Source of the DNA: Paracamarosporium sp. OC-R06-R3
Taxonomy: Eukaryota > Ascomycota > Dothideomycetes > Pleosporales > Didymosphaeriaceae
Assembly (NCBI GenBank): GCA_019828545.1
Contig: JACVRA010000364.1
Span: 62,001 to 126,000 of the forward strand
Direction: 5' to 3'
Length of the DNA stretch: 64,000 bases
Shown piece by piece: positions 11,499-23,200 of this stretch. Numbering within the stretch: position 1 is the stretch's first letter; each line of letters opens with the position of its first letter. Position numbers and translations under genes: made by a program. The notes beneath the pieces were generated by a model, which had not been told where the DNA came from, ran no database searches, and saw nothing but the letters and a program-made list of their open reading frames with translations.

Positions 11499-12061
11499 TT
11501 ACTTCCGCTGCTTGGGCATTTTCTCATACGCATTCGGACTCGGTCGCCTTCTTGCTCGTTTTTGCGGTTGCCCCGATGGGCCTCCGTTTGTTCCATCGTG
11601 ATTATGCTCGCCGTGGTCGTGATCGTGGTCATGGCCGTGATCAAGCGGTCTCCGTCCCCTCCTCCCATTCGCACCTCTCCTACCGCCAACAGGCCTCGCC
11701 TCCCCATTGTCCGGCTCGCTATCCGCATCTGAATCGCTGCTTGAATCGCTTGAAGACTCATCCGAGGACTCGCCTACCTCGCGCGGCTTGTGGTAGATAC
11801 AGCAGACTAAAACCAACGAATTAATTTTACACCCTCAACATGTGCGATGACGTGCGTACCCTTTGATGATTTCTTTCCCATGCCCTCATTATCCACAACA
11901 TCCTCGGCCCATTGTATATGTCTCTGCTCAGCAGGCTCTGCGCGCAAACGCAGCGTCCCTGATGGCGCGGAGAGGCGGAGGACGGGTTGTGTGCTGGTTG
12001 TGCTGCCAGCGGTCTGAGTGGATTGTGTAGTTTGGCCGCTCATGTTGATTGAATTCGACAT
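11499..12061 (-). CDS. YPI1: Type 1 phosphatase regulator Ypi1 (inhibitor-3 family)
   Basis: Two exons, 11860-12061 and 11499-11806, with a 53-bp intron (GTACGC..TTAG); product 169 residues. The conserved core is complete only after splicing: [20 protein letters not shown] joined to VCCIYHKP. This is the PP1-binding segment (RVxF-like HIQW) and cysteine motif of the Ypi1/PPP1R11 family, which binds and regulates PP1 (Glc7) in the nucleus. After it come an acid-serine run ([18 protein letters not shown]), a histidine-aspartate tract ([16 protein letters not shown]) and a basic tail. The start at 12061 is the first ATG ([10 protein letters not shown]); the second Met six residues later is possible. 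The family assignment is secure. Confidence 0.92.
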
Positions 12062-13650
12062 GCTGAAAGGGTAAGAGACCCGAAGGCTGCGGGTGAAGGG
12101 GGTTTATATGTCAGCGGTCGCGTGGGGTGGCGGTGGTGAGATCGATGGTGTCGAATCGTAGAATGGCTCGTGTGCTCGGCGTTAGGCGGCGGCAAGCTGT
12201 TTCCCGGAGAGTATGGAAGTACGGCGCGAATTGTTAGGTGTGGAGAGGCTTGAAGACGTGGAGCCCGGGTTGGCTGAAGGCGGAGTGGAGGGTGAGTGTG
12301 AGTATTTGTTGGAGGGTTGTGATTGAGCGGTTGCTTCATCGTCTGTGCGTCACGGCTGGTGCGCTTGCGATGCTGCGACCCGTCCCAGATCCACCCAACG
12401 CCAACAGGACTATTCGCATATGCAACCTCCACCTTGTACCACCCAAATCCCGTTGTACAAGTAACTGAGATGCATAGCGCGGCGTAATGTCGGTTCCAAC
12501 TCACTGTTCGCACCAAGACACCGTCCATCAGTCCCGGAACGATCTATCAAATGAATGGCGAGCAAGAATATATGATGACCTTGAAAGATTTTTCACAGCA
12601 TCAGAGGACAGAGGTGGGGCGAGGTCGATCGTGTGCAAGAAGCAAAAGCTTTTCGGTAGATTACGATACACAGTTACCCGATTTGAGGGATCTTCTGCGG
12701 CATCTGTACGACAAGACAATAGCTCCTCATCAAAGCCATGCTCATGTCAAATCAGCGCACACCTCGTCTAATGCATTCCTCGCACCGACGTATCAAGGAC
12801 TTCCCATGAGCTCATCTTAACTATTTCACGTATGACTGACAAAAGTTTGCGATCAGAAGATAGATATACAATGTTTATCATTGAACTGCTGTGACAAGAA
12901 CCACTAACGCGCCATTTCCGTAAAACCTACCACTTGTCGCCAGGAGTGCGATCGATCCCAAATTAATCGAGTATAGGCCAGCAGTTTCTCCGGCCGACGT
13001 GCTTTGTCCAATAAACACCTTCCTTTCCATACACCACATGAGTCTCGAATCACAACAGCAATTGTCGTCTTATAGACCTTATCCCTTGTCTAGTTTGTAA
13101 ACATCTGCGACTTGAGTAGATCCTGAACTTGGCGTCAGTAGATGATCATGTTAAAGATATAGAAGAGTGTGTTTCCGAGATCCATTTGTATGCGGGGGAT
13201 CTATGCATCTAGAGCTTCCTAGTATCTATCTCTTACATAGGCTATACAGTTACAATAGACTCAATTCAACCGCAAAAAGCACAAAGACACCTAGGAGGCT
13301 CACGACGCAGAGTCTGGTTAGAAGTGAGTTTATTGTTCCTTTCACGACTGTGCTTGCGATAGATCAAAAAGACGACTCATGTGTGCATAGGCCTGTTTAT
13401 GCTCACTGTAGTTTACAATATTGCCAACCTTTGTGAGGATGGTCTCAAGATTCCCACACACCTCAACACTGCATACTCATATCTATATAAAGCTAAAATC
13501 TCACGGCATTACATACGTTATGGAGTCCTAGAATGACCAACGTCGTGAAACGACCAATGCTGCAAGCAATCCAACGTCTCGTTACATTATACCACCGCGA
13601 TCCAATACCACGCCCACGCCCAACCCCTCACCAATTACCCTCTGCTAGCT
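12062..13650. other. Intergenic region between YPI1 and CHK1
   Basis: About 1.6 kb without a supported gene. It presumably contains the YPI1 promoter and the 3' UTR of CHK1. The open frames at 12040-12528 (minus, rich in Pro, His and Thr) and 12551-12820 (plus) look like chance frames. Confidence 0.5.
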
Positions 13651-15539
13651 CTAGTCAGGCCTGAGAACAGCATCACCCACACACCTAACCACATTCTTGA
13701 AGAACCTCCTCCACTCCAGCGGGTCCCCGCTAGCCTTCACAAACCGCACCTCACTCACTTTTTCGTCCATTATCGATGTTCGCTCCACAACAACATGTCC
13801 GTTCAATCCCTGCCGTCGCCCGTCCGCCATCTTTACACGCACACTTGCTTTCCCGGCGCGATTCATCTCCGCTAATTGCTCGTCGGAGATAGGCACAGCA
13901 GGAACGCCGAGGCGGTGTAGGGCTTCGATGAGGAGGGGAACGAGTAAGGAGACGGTAAGAGGTGATAGGAAGCGTGAGAGAGAATAGGCGGGCATGATAT
14001 CGCCGAATTTGCGTGCCATTTGGGTGAGGGTCATGGGAACGGAGGGAGTGGAGTTGAATTGCGACATGGAAGGGTCTTGGGAGAGAATGTCTTGGGTAGC
14101 AGGAGAGAGTTGGGAGAGGTATGATGGGCGGCCAAACGGCATGCTCGAGGCGGGTGCTTGGTTGCGCATGTCGGGTTGCGACGCTGCTATGCCATCTTGG
14201 GAAGCTAGGCGTGGTGGGCGCTCCCAGTCGAAGGGCGTGTCTGCTATTGGTGTCTCGGGCTGAGTCGACGAGAGCATGTTGATGTTTGCTGGGTTTGCGC
14301 GCGAGCGGTGAGGATCTGAATCGATATCCATGGCGTCAGGGTCCTGCGAGAAACCGCGCTGGGACTGTACTGGTGGGCGATCGACGCCAATGCGTAGCTG
14401 TGAAAGCATCTGCGTGGCCATGCCGATCTGGTTGGTGGTCCTTCCATTCGATGCAAGGAACGGATTCTTCCGTGTGTACCAGGGATGTGTGCGGATCTCC
14501 TCAAGCTTCATCCTTTCGTCAGGATTTAGTTTGAGCATACCTCTCAGTAGCGATAGCAGCTCCGACGGAATCTTATCCCACAGTTCGTCCGTCGTTCTTC
14601 CATCCGTATCCACATACTCCTTAAACTCCTCACTCCGCATTGTAGGCTCCTCCCAAGGGGTATTACCCACAAGCAGAACGAACAGGACGACGCCGCAACT
14701 CCAGATATCGCAGATGTTCGCCTGATAACCGACATCAAGAATATCTCTTCTCTTACTCCGGCGTCCACTCACAATCTCTGGTGCAATATACGGCGGACTC
14801 CCACAGACCGTATTACACAACCTTTTCACGCCGTCCTTTTCAAACAGCGCCGCCAATCCAAAGTCGGCAATCTTCAAATCCCCATCCGCACTCAGGAGCA
14901 CATTCTCCGGCTTGATATCTCGGTGGGCAATACCTTTCGAGTGCATATAACCCAATGCATCGATCAGTTGATGGAAGTACACGTGTGCGATGTCCTCGCC
15001 AACACCTTCATCCGCCTCGATCTTGTCGAACAGGTCGCCGCCATCGGCGAGTTCCATGGCGATCCAGTGCCAATATGGATCCTCGCCATTTGCGAGGCAT
15101 TGGATAATATGCGCGTGCTTTCCGAGGTGCTTGTGGATAGCAACCTCCATTTTGATGTGTTTTTCCGAGAGGCGGCCATGTTTGAGGGCATGTTCTTTGT
15201 TGATGAACTTCACTGCTATGACGGGAGTGGGAGCGTCCATGGGCGTTGCTTTGCGGATGCTGTGACGCCATTATGAGTATGGTGCTTGTAGAGTGAGTGG
15301 TTGGATAACTTGCGATGCATATGCACCCATTCCTATCGTCTTACTGACGATCCGGAATGGGAGGTTCCCCGGGAGCGGGGCAATTTGACTCTAAAGACAT
15401 TTTAGTTAATTTGCTGCCGGACGTGTACACCTTACATGGGTTGACCATCAGTCGAACGCGTCTCGGCCCCACGTGGGGTCGACGTAGTCACTCGCAACGA
15501 AAGAAGAAAACTCACGTTGGGTGGAGGCGGGGCTGCCAT
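13651..15539 (-). CDS. CHK1: Checkpoint serine/threonine kinase Chk1
   Basis: Exons 15516-15539 (8 codons), 15314-15390 and 13651-15259; product 569 residues. Intron 1 is 125 bp (GTGAGT..TTAG). Intron 2 is 54 bp and uses a GC donor (GCAAGT..ACAG). Only this border rebuilds the glycine loop reading GMGAYASIRKA. The kinase domain spans about residues 20-300, with VAV-type lysine at about 51 (VIAVKF), HRDIKPEN with Asp at about 148, DFG at about 166 and APE at about 193. A Ser/Pro-rich linker follows. A C-terminal KA1-like domain has GHVVVERTSIMDEKVSEVRF and WRRFFKNVVR. Chk1 is phosphorylated by ATR-type kinases after DNA damage and blocks mitotic entry. The insertion SGRRSKRRDILDVGYQ in the activation-segment region is a little longer than usual. 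Confidence 0.93.
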
Positions 15540-17691
15540 TTCTGCAACAATCGCAAGGAACCCAGACTCGGGAGGAAAACGGTTATAGATTCTTCGAGAG
15601 ATGGATATTGACTGCCTTGCTGAAGTGATATCCTGCGCTGCTGCCTGATAGCTGCCGTGGTCACAAAGTCGTCGCGCTCGAAAACACGCGCCCGTACCAC
15701 GCGCGCCGCCTCGGCAACCTTATCGATACGACGCCATATCACATGACCGTTGGTTCCTTCCCCAGAACTTGTACAACATCCAAACTAAGACCCATGTTTC
15801 CTCAACAAACACCAAGATCGGCCTCAAAATCATGTGAGCTTCTAGGCCTCACGGTCCGTGGAAACGTTACCCGAAGCAAGCGCAAAGTTCCATGTAAATG
15901 AAATCCCCATCGGCTAGTTCCCAACGCTCCGGACCCGAGGCCAAATGGTCAAACGACGGATGGAATTTCTTTCACCAGACCAGCGCCACAGGGGCTCGAA
16001 GCCGACAACATGACAGGAGGATCCTCCCTCTACGGCCCACAAACGCAATTGCCCCCCTCTCAAAATTCGATTCTTCCCTTGCAAGACCGCCCCCTGGAGC
16101 GCTTCCCGAGCAAAAGTTTCGCAAATCTTGAAACGCTGCACGCGAGGTGTATACATGTGACTTTGCATTGCAGGCAGCCCTTGCACCACCGCAGACACTC
16201 GGCCGCGCCAACACACAAACATTCCAAATAGCCCATGCCATTGCTGTACGGAAAGCATCGGAATTTCGGATTTGACCGACGATAGCGTGTGCAGCACCCA
16301 TTGGCGGCGCGCATCGATTCCGCACTCGCGGTGCAATCGGTCCTCCCCTTGAACCTTAACGCACAATTACGCAGCGCACCACCCCACATCATGGCCACGA
16401 CAGCCTCGGCGCGAACGCACATCGCCCTCGACTCGTTCACGCGGCCCTACCACCGACGGACTACGGCCGGATGGTACGGAGTGGGAAAAACATGCACGCC
16501 ACGCCGCACAGCATCGCGTGATGCTCCACGTGCGCGCCACGCGCGAGCAGCAACAGCAGGCAAAGTCGTTCCGGGCACCGGGGGATCGAAGCCCCGGTGT
16601 CCCAGCGTCACCATTCACTCATCCATACGAACACGGCCTCCGTTGTAATCATCACCTACCACTGAGATCATCAGAGTCACCCCCACAGCCCCGTGGAGAC
16701 CCATCATAGAAGAAGCTGCCCCCTCACATCCCCACCGCACGTATGCAAATCACATCGTAGCACGCCTATCGGGCGCAATCGTCCCCTATTCGATCACGTC
16801 GTGACGTCCTTTGGTACCATTGTGCCGCTAGTCTAGTCTAGGGCTTTGCTGTCAATTAACTTGTCTCTTAGAGCTTGTACCTAGCTAGAGTAGGCGGCAT
16901 AAGCGTGCAGATACACACGCCGGAGGCACGCATGTAAATTGCTATACGGCCTTGACGGGCGGCGCCTTGATGAAGCCAACAGATGCAAAGTCTCTGTTGT
17001 TGGGGTGTATAGACAACAGAGCTGAAACACCTGTGTCACGGCATAGATGGGGAAGCGAACGGAACCGTGTAAGCCATCTATTGTCCTGGTATTAAACTAC
17101 ACGCCAACACTGTCCTATCCCTATTCATAGCCCTCCTCACTCCTACTCCATCCCGCTACCGATGCAGCAAATCAAAATCAAAGTGGGTCCAAGTTGAGAA
17201 TCGTCTTCCATCCTAAACAAGGAACGAGATCGAGCAGTCGATATCGAAAGTCGAGATTGCGTCGCACAACATCTTTTAGCCAACCTCAGATAAAGCCTAG
17301 GTTGAAGGTCCAAGCAAATGAAACCAAGAATCCACAGAACCTTCAGTAGACTCACAGCGTGAGACCAAGCTTCGTATGGCAGGGACATACCCTAAATGTT
17401 TGTTTGTCGTCGTCCACCCTGTGAATGGGTAGATTGGGAGAAGTCTGGCTGATAGGCGGAGAGTCGTAACGATGTGCGAATGCTTCAAGGAAAGAAAGTC
17501 AATAACGACCACCGCCGCCCAGATGCTGTTATTTTGACCCGTCCGGAACGCCGATGTCTAAAATCAAGAGGCCGAAGAAAATAATATGCAACCGAAGAGC
17601 AAGGAGGGGGAATAATGCATCCGCTGCTAACACTTGCCGAAGATGATCATAGATGGCGGTCGTGAAACAGAAAATCGTGGTTCGGCACCTT
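15540..17691. other. Intergenic region between CHK1 and flbA
   Basis: About 2.1 kb. No gene supported. The open frames on both strands near 15.9-16.7 kb overlap each other heavily and have no family features. A GC-rich hairpin (CCGGGG..CCCCGG, around 16576-16595) is present; see the rejected list for why it is not called a tRNA. Confidence 0.5.
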
Positions 17692-20281
17692 TCAAGCTCG
17701 TGCAGAGTTTCCGCCCGTGGCTGCGTAAGCGGCAGCGGCAGCGGCATCAAGCCCACGCAGTTGCGGGCCGTACTTCGGATGTTTGATGAACTTGGGGACG
17801 GAGTCCTATTTGGAAAATATTAGCAGAGCGTTCGATCGTTTTGGCAGGGGTTATACTCACACTAGACATGAGCTTGAATATCGAGTTCTGGGCCTTCTCA
17901 AAAAGCGATGCGACCTCCACCAAGCTTTGCATCATCGCGGTATCATCACCAACAGCGCGGGTCATGCGGGTGGCTAGTTGCGTGCGGAGGGCGTGGTCGA
18001 TGTTAAGCTCGTTCGGGGAACCCGGAGCCAGGAAAGCATTGTACAGGCCTACAGGATTAGCATCTGGGTTTTGGCGAGAAGCAAAAGAGCCTACCATATG
18101 CAGCTGCCAGCGTTTCGCGAATGACCTCAATCTTGTTCTCACCCGTGGCATTCACGGCTGCGCGGTACTGCGAGTTGAAGTCCTGCACCTCGATGTAGAA
18201 GGACAAGTTTTCTTCGCACATGGTTTCCTTCAGGAACTCGCGGTACAACAAGCGCCAAGATGGATTGCGGATGATGACATTCGTCCGGTTGCTGTTTGAG
18301 TCACGGGTAGCGCCATCGCGAGCTTTGGCAGCGTTCAAATCTGACGCCGAGGTCGTATCATCGTGGATGTTCCACCCAGCGATACGCTCGCCGTGTTGTG
18401 TGATGTAGTACTGCACCTGTTTTACAGGTTGAAACTTCTCAGAAGAATTGCGTGCGTCGACCGGAGCGATCAAGCCTAATTGGAGAAACATGGACAAAAT
18501 CTCGATAGCTTCGCGACGGTCGACTATGGTGGAACAGTCCATGAGCCACTCAGCTGCGTTCCTGCCGTTGAACGTGTGCTCATATGGTCGGCTTTGTGTC
18601 GGCTTGTGCTTGATGGTGCGCACGCCTACGTCGCACTTGCCAAACTCGTGAATGGAATCAGAATCCGATTGGGTTTCGTTTGCGCTGTTTCCGGCAAAGC
18701 GACGGAAAATAATCTCAATCGTCTGCTCATCGTGGTGCAGCTTGTCGGTGTCCGTGCTCCGCTCGAGGACAACAAGTTGATGCGGGTTGCGAGCGGACTC
18801 GATTACAGCCTTAACGTGGCTGGACTGGATGCCGTTGCGGGAGCAGAAGCGGTCTAGAATATGAATGCCCTTCGGGGTAAGCTGCCACACAGAACTTTTG
18901 TTGTTGAAGTCAAATTTGCCCTCAACCGACTCGATGAATTTTGCCTCAAAGAACCTTGTGCAGACAGAGCGGGCCATCTCTTTTGCCATGGAAAAAGTAG
19001 TGGTTGTGGTTGTGGTAACAACACGAGAAGCGTCCTTTGGATCGGGCATACGGTTGGACTGCGAGAATTTGAGCGAGCCGAGGTTTGTTATCGCCTCGTC
19101 GGAAGTGAAGGTGAAATCGATCATCCTGAATCGCACGCGATGCGGAGTGAGCGGCAAAGACACCATCAAAGTGGAAAAGAGGTCTTTGAAATCCTACACA
19201 GAGGTCAGCATTATTCTAGACGCTCAGTCTTCGGGTTCGTGGATTGAAAGAGCTCTGCTATGGACTACACGATCCCGAGTGTGTGGCATCTTGGACATGG
19301 TTCTGCTACGTTGACTGTCCCATTGCACGTGACAAAACCGATAGCTCCATCCGAAGGGTCAACCCCCTATTCGGACCGGCATAGTTCAGGGTGCCATGGG
19401 GGAATGTTGCAAACATTGCGTAGTGTGTTGCATGTCCGCCGCTTCTGCATCCGCATTCATGTCCACGTCCACGTCCACGTCCACATCCGAAAACCCGGCC
19501 CAACGCATGTATCTTGGGACAGGGATCTCGTCGGAGGTGACAATGAGGGTGACAGGTGCCAGATAGCAGAAAATGACCACTTCGGACATGCCGCGTCGCT
19601 TCTGGTGGAGATTGCAAGGAAATGCTGTTCACTTACCCTGGTGTACGGCCGCTCATCGTCCGTCATGCGGAGGAGGCGAGACGAGGTTTGATGCATCTTC
19701 TTGTCGCCTGCTTTGGCAGCCTTTACGGGATGTCGCGACTTATCCAGCTTGCCAGCGGGCTCGCTGTCGAGAGATGAACGCAGGGTCGAGGCTGCGGAGG
19801 GGGCTAGCCTTGAGCGGTCAGCGGAGGTGACGTCGGGGTCGCGGGTCGACCTGATGCTGGCGCTGGCCGAGGGGTCCCGGGAACGGAGCTCTCGTGCAGA
19901 CGTGTCGAAGCGGCCACGGGCGGAGGAGGTGGAGGCACGCGGGGCAGCGAGCGGGAGCAGCGAGGCGTGGGCTATGGAGGCGGCGTGCGAGGTGCTGCTG
20001 GCGCGGACGTGGGAGGCGCTCGACTTGCGCAGCAGAGGGAAGCGCGAGGCGAGGGTCTGGCGGCGGGCAGAGGGCAGAGAGGGCTGCTTGGAGGCGGCAG
20101 CGGTGGTGAGCGGGCTGGCGTGGGCGTGGGCGTGGGCTTGGGGTTGGGCGGCAGCAGCAGCGGCGGCGTCAGACGAGGCGGGCGGGCCTGAGGCGGGCGG
20201 AAGATGCGGTGAAGGGCGGGCGGGCTGGCGGGCGGCGGCGGACGAGAGAGAGGGAGGGAGCAGGGCGGTGTTGATAGACAT
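17692..20281 (-). CDS. flbA: FlbA-type regulator of G-protein signalling (DEP-DEP-RGS)
   Basis: Exons 19637-20281, 18095-19193, 17861-18048 and 17692-17805; product 681 residues. Introns are 443, 46 and 55 bp. Residues 1-215 are disordered and rich in Ala, Ser and Arg with a poly-Ala run, ending in KMHQTSSRLLRMTDDERPYT, the start of the conserved part. The first DEP domain (about 216-320) has NLGSLKFSQSNRMPDPKD and MAKEMARSVCTRFFEAKFIE. The second DEP (about 380-460) has FNGRNAAEWLMDCSTI. The RGS domain (about 523-660) starts NPSWRLLYREFLKETMCEEN and ends with SVPKFIKHPKYG. FlbA/Sst2 proteins speed GTP hydrolysis by the G-alpha subunit that promotes vegetative growth, and so allow conidiation in aspergilli. 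The stop follows an Ala run (DAAAAAAYAATGG). The long first intron is unusual for this window. Confidence 0.93.
19461..19484. repeat. GTCCAC hexamer repeat in flbA intron 1
   Basis: Four exact tandem GTCCAC units lie inside the 443-bp first intron of flbA. It is probably a simple slippage repeat. Confidence 0.8.
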
Positions 20282-23200
20282 CTAGCAACCGGGGCAGAGG
20301 CATAGAAGTCGCAGGCTGGAAGGGAGTGGGACTAGCCAGGGTAGCCCGTCCAGGTCAAGGCGAGCGTGCGCTGGGCCAGCAGCGACGAGCGAATTCGACG
20401 GCGCGGCCCTAGGCCCAAACGGCCTGGGGGCACGGCGGCATTCCACGAGGACAATCCCTGCCCGCACGCGCGAGCCTGAGCTGCCGTTTCACGCCATTGC
20501 AGGAGCTGACCGTCTCTTACTCAGACGCGTTGGCGTGTAACGCCCTGGCTGCTTCGTCGCCGTGCAACACCGAGCCCTGATCCGACAGGTGCGGAGCTTT
20601 GCTGAGCGCTGCCAAAACGTGGCAATCCACGTTTTCCTCGGCTAGCTGCGACCGCATTTCTGACAAGACAATCCTTCACCACCGTGACTCGCGGTGCCCA
20701 TGCCCGCAGCATCCTCGCGGTCCTGGGCTCGCACCCTCGCACCTTCGCACCTTTGCGCCCGCAACCAGCAGCGCGCACGCACGCACGTCGCCCGCCGCAC
20801 CGGCACCGCGCACCCAGCACCACGCCGGCGCCAGCACCCAGCACACCGCACCCAGCACCCAGCACCACCCAGCACCAGCACCGCCGCCCCGCCCCCTTCC
20901 GCGCCCGCTGCCTGCGCACTCAACTCGCTGCTGATCGCTGACCACGTGTGCGACCCACGGCCTGGATGCGAGACATGTCCAAGTTCCTTGCTGGGTCCCG
21001 CCGCACCCGATCTGCTGGACCCTTTCGCACACCGGCTGCCGCCTGCCCCGAAGCGGCCTGGCGCCCATGCAATCTTCGCCCGGCCCACCCACCCCCCGCC
21101 CGCAACCAATGGGCGCCCGCGGAGCGTTTCATGCAACCGCAGATCGCGCCACTACCCGTGAATTGCTCCCTTTGCAACTGACACCTCGCCCATATTCCCA
21201 GCGCCCGCCTCCTCTGCCTGCACCCACACGACCGCCGCAAAAATAGCAGAGTCCCTGCGTCATCGCGACGACGCGGGAATCCTCAGCGCTGAAATCTCCG
21301 AACCCGCCTGCCATGAAAAAGCAACCACCCCCACGTTTCAGATCCGGGGCACACAGCTAAGGGGCACGCCGCATGCTATTTCCGGGTGTCGCCTTGCCGC
21401 ATTCCACCGCGTCCGCTTCCGGATCATCGACATGTATTCTGCTCTGCTCGTCCACGTCGGCCGGTTTGCTGCTTTCCGCATGGCCAACAATCTCTTCCAT
21501 TGCCAAGTGAGTCGCCCTACCATTCTGTACTGACAATGTCGCTGCCCTTATGAAGTCGCGTGGGCGCGTGCTCAGAGCTCGGATAATCGCAGTCCAGACT
21601 CCTCGGAAACTCAATGCTAGAATGTGCCACTGTCACTCGACAAGCATTCCTCACCTTCACCGCGCGCAAATTATTCGCTTCCCCCGTGCCGCCGCGAGCT
21701 CAAGGCTTGTTTCACCCGTCGCAGACGCCAGATGCCGTAGATTGTCGTTGCTGCACAAATCACCTGTTTTCGACAGTCCTTCATGTACCGTTTGTTGAGG
21801 GGTCCTTCCAGGATGAGTTATCCTGTGGTCTATCGCAGCCTCGACTGGCTAGGATCATCCGCCCAGACGGCAAAAACTAGCAGCCCGGTTATTGAGTCAT
21901 GGGCTACTCTCGTGGCGCCAGGATCCGACACGTGGAAGCCCTCCTTTACGGGCCGCTGGCGTGAACGCTCAATCGCCGTACGACGTCGTTCTGCAGCCTT
22001 TGCATTGTCCTCGTGTCATGCTTCCGAAAAAAAAAAGCCACGGCGACGCCCACGCGAAGGAAAAAAAATAAAGTCACTCGAACGGGGAAACGTGCGAAGC
22101 GTCAGCCGAGAGAGCGTCAAGCTACTTTGGGTGACCCTGGCGTGCGATAGCTGCTATTGTTTGCTTCGGCCCCCTCATGCAGAGTTCTCGAACCTGGCTC
22201 CCATGCAACTATCGGTATTGGCTACACTGTCTGTCGATGCTCGTATGGCCGCTGCTTAATTGTATCGCTATAATTGTTCCATCGCCGGCGTGGTGAGAGC
22301 GGGGCAGGTGTTAGTGTACATGTACATGCTTACTCGACTTGGAAATGTCGGTGAGCATTCCATGGCTATAGGGAGACGGATGGATTGGTGGGATCCTGGT
22401 ATTGTCTCGCGTGGGACGCAATTGGTCGAAGGCGACCTTACTCGTACAGCCGTGGCTATCCAGGCTGCTCTGTTGCAGTCTCGGTGCCTCAGGCAGCCCC
22501 GCTTTCGAACGGGCCGTATACGGAGCGGCTTACCGCATCTCACCTACGGACGAGCACCGAGAAATGTCGCAGTGACTGTGGATCCTCTCGCAGGGCTGCA
22601 AGCGAAGGACCGAGAAGACCTTCTAGAAGAGTAGCTCGGTGTGTAGATGAGCCTCCATGCACATCAACGGATTGGATTGTTCGGAGAAGGTTTCAAATCC
22701 CCACTACCCTTGTTCGCGTATCAGTAGGTATTGTGCAGATCTTCCGCATTTTTACTCGCGCACCGATCATCGTTACGCTATCCGAGCCCTGCGTCCATCC
22801 CAGCTCCCTCTGGTCATGTCACCGATGTAATTCATGGCTGTCGTAATGCTACTGGGTCTCAGGAGCGGTCGACGATCCCTCTGTTGTCACTTGTAGCTGC
22901 CTTCCAGTCATGGCAAGGCAAGTGCGATAGGCCGATGTTCGCCGAGAAACACCACACACGAGTGGATCGTCACAAAATGCAAACTGCACACTACGAATTT
23001 TGTAGCAGGCTGGACGCGGTACGGACTGTGGAATCGTTGCTGGTGGAGGTCGAGATTCAGGGTGGGTTGGGTGGAGCTGTCGGCGACAAGAACTGCGTGC
23101 GAGGGAGCGTTCTAGCTCAGGAAAGCACACTACACAAGCGTCGTGTCTATCGTCTTTAGTAGCCCCTCTTTACAGAGCGACGAGGTCTCCACTCAAAATT

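Noticed and set aside
16560..16610. GC-rich hairpin resembling a tRNA T arm (GGGGATCGAAGCCCC)
   Set aside because: The loop has eight bases rather than seven on either strand, and no acceptor, D or anticodon arms can be paired at the right distance.
19701..20285. 194-codon plus-strand frame opposite the start of flbA
   Set aside because: It is the antisense of the Ala/Ser-rich flbA N-terminus; the composition explains the lack of stops.
20521..21240. Several long overlapping minus-strand frames in the flbA upstream region
   Set aside because: Very GC-rich DNA with a CACCCAG-type repeat keeps all frames open; the translations are Gly/Ala/Arg-rich without domains.
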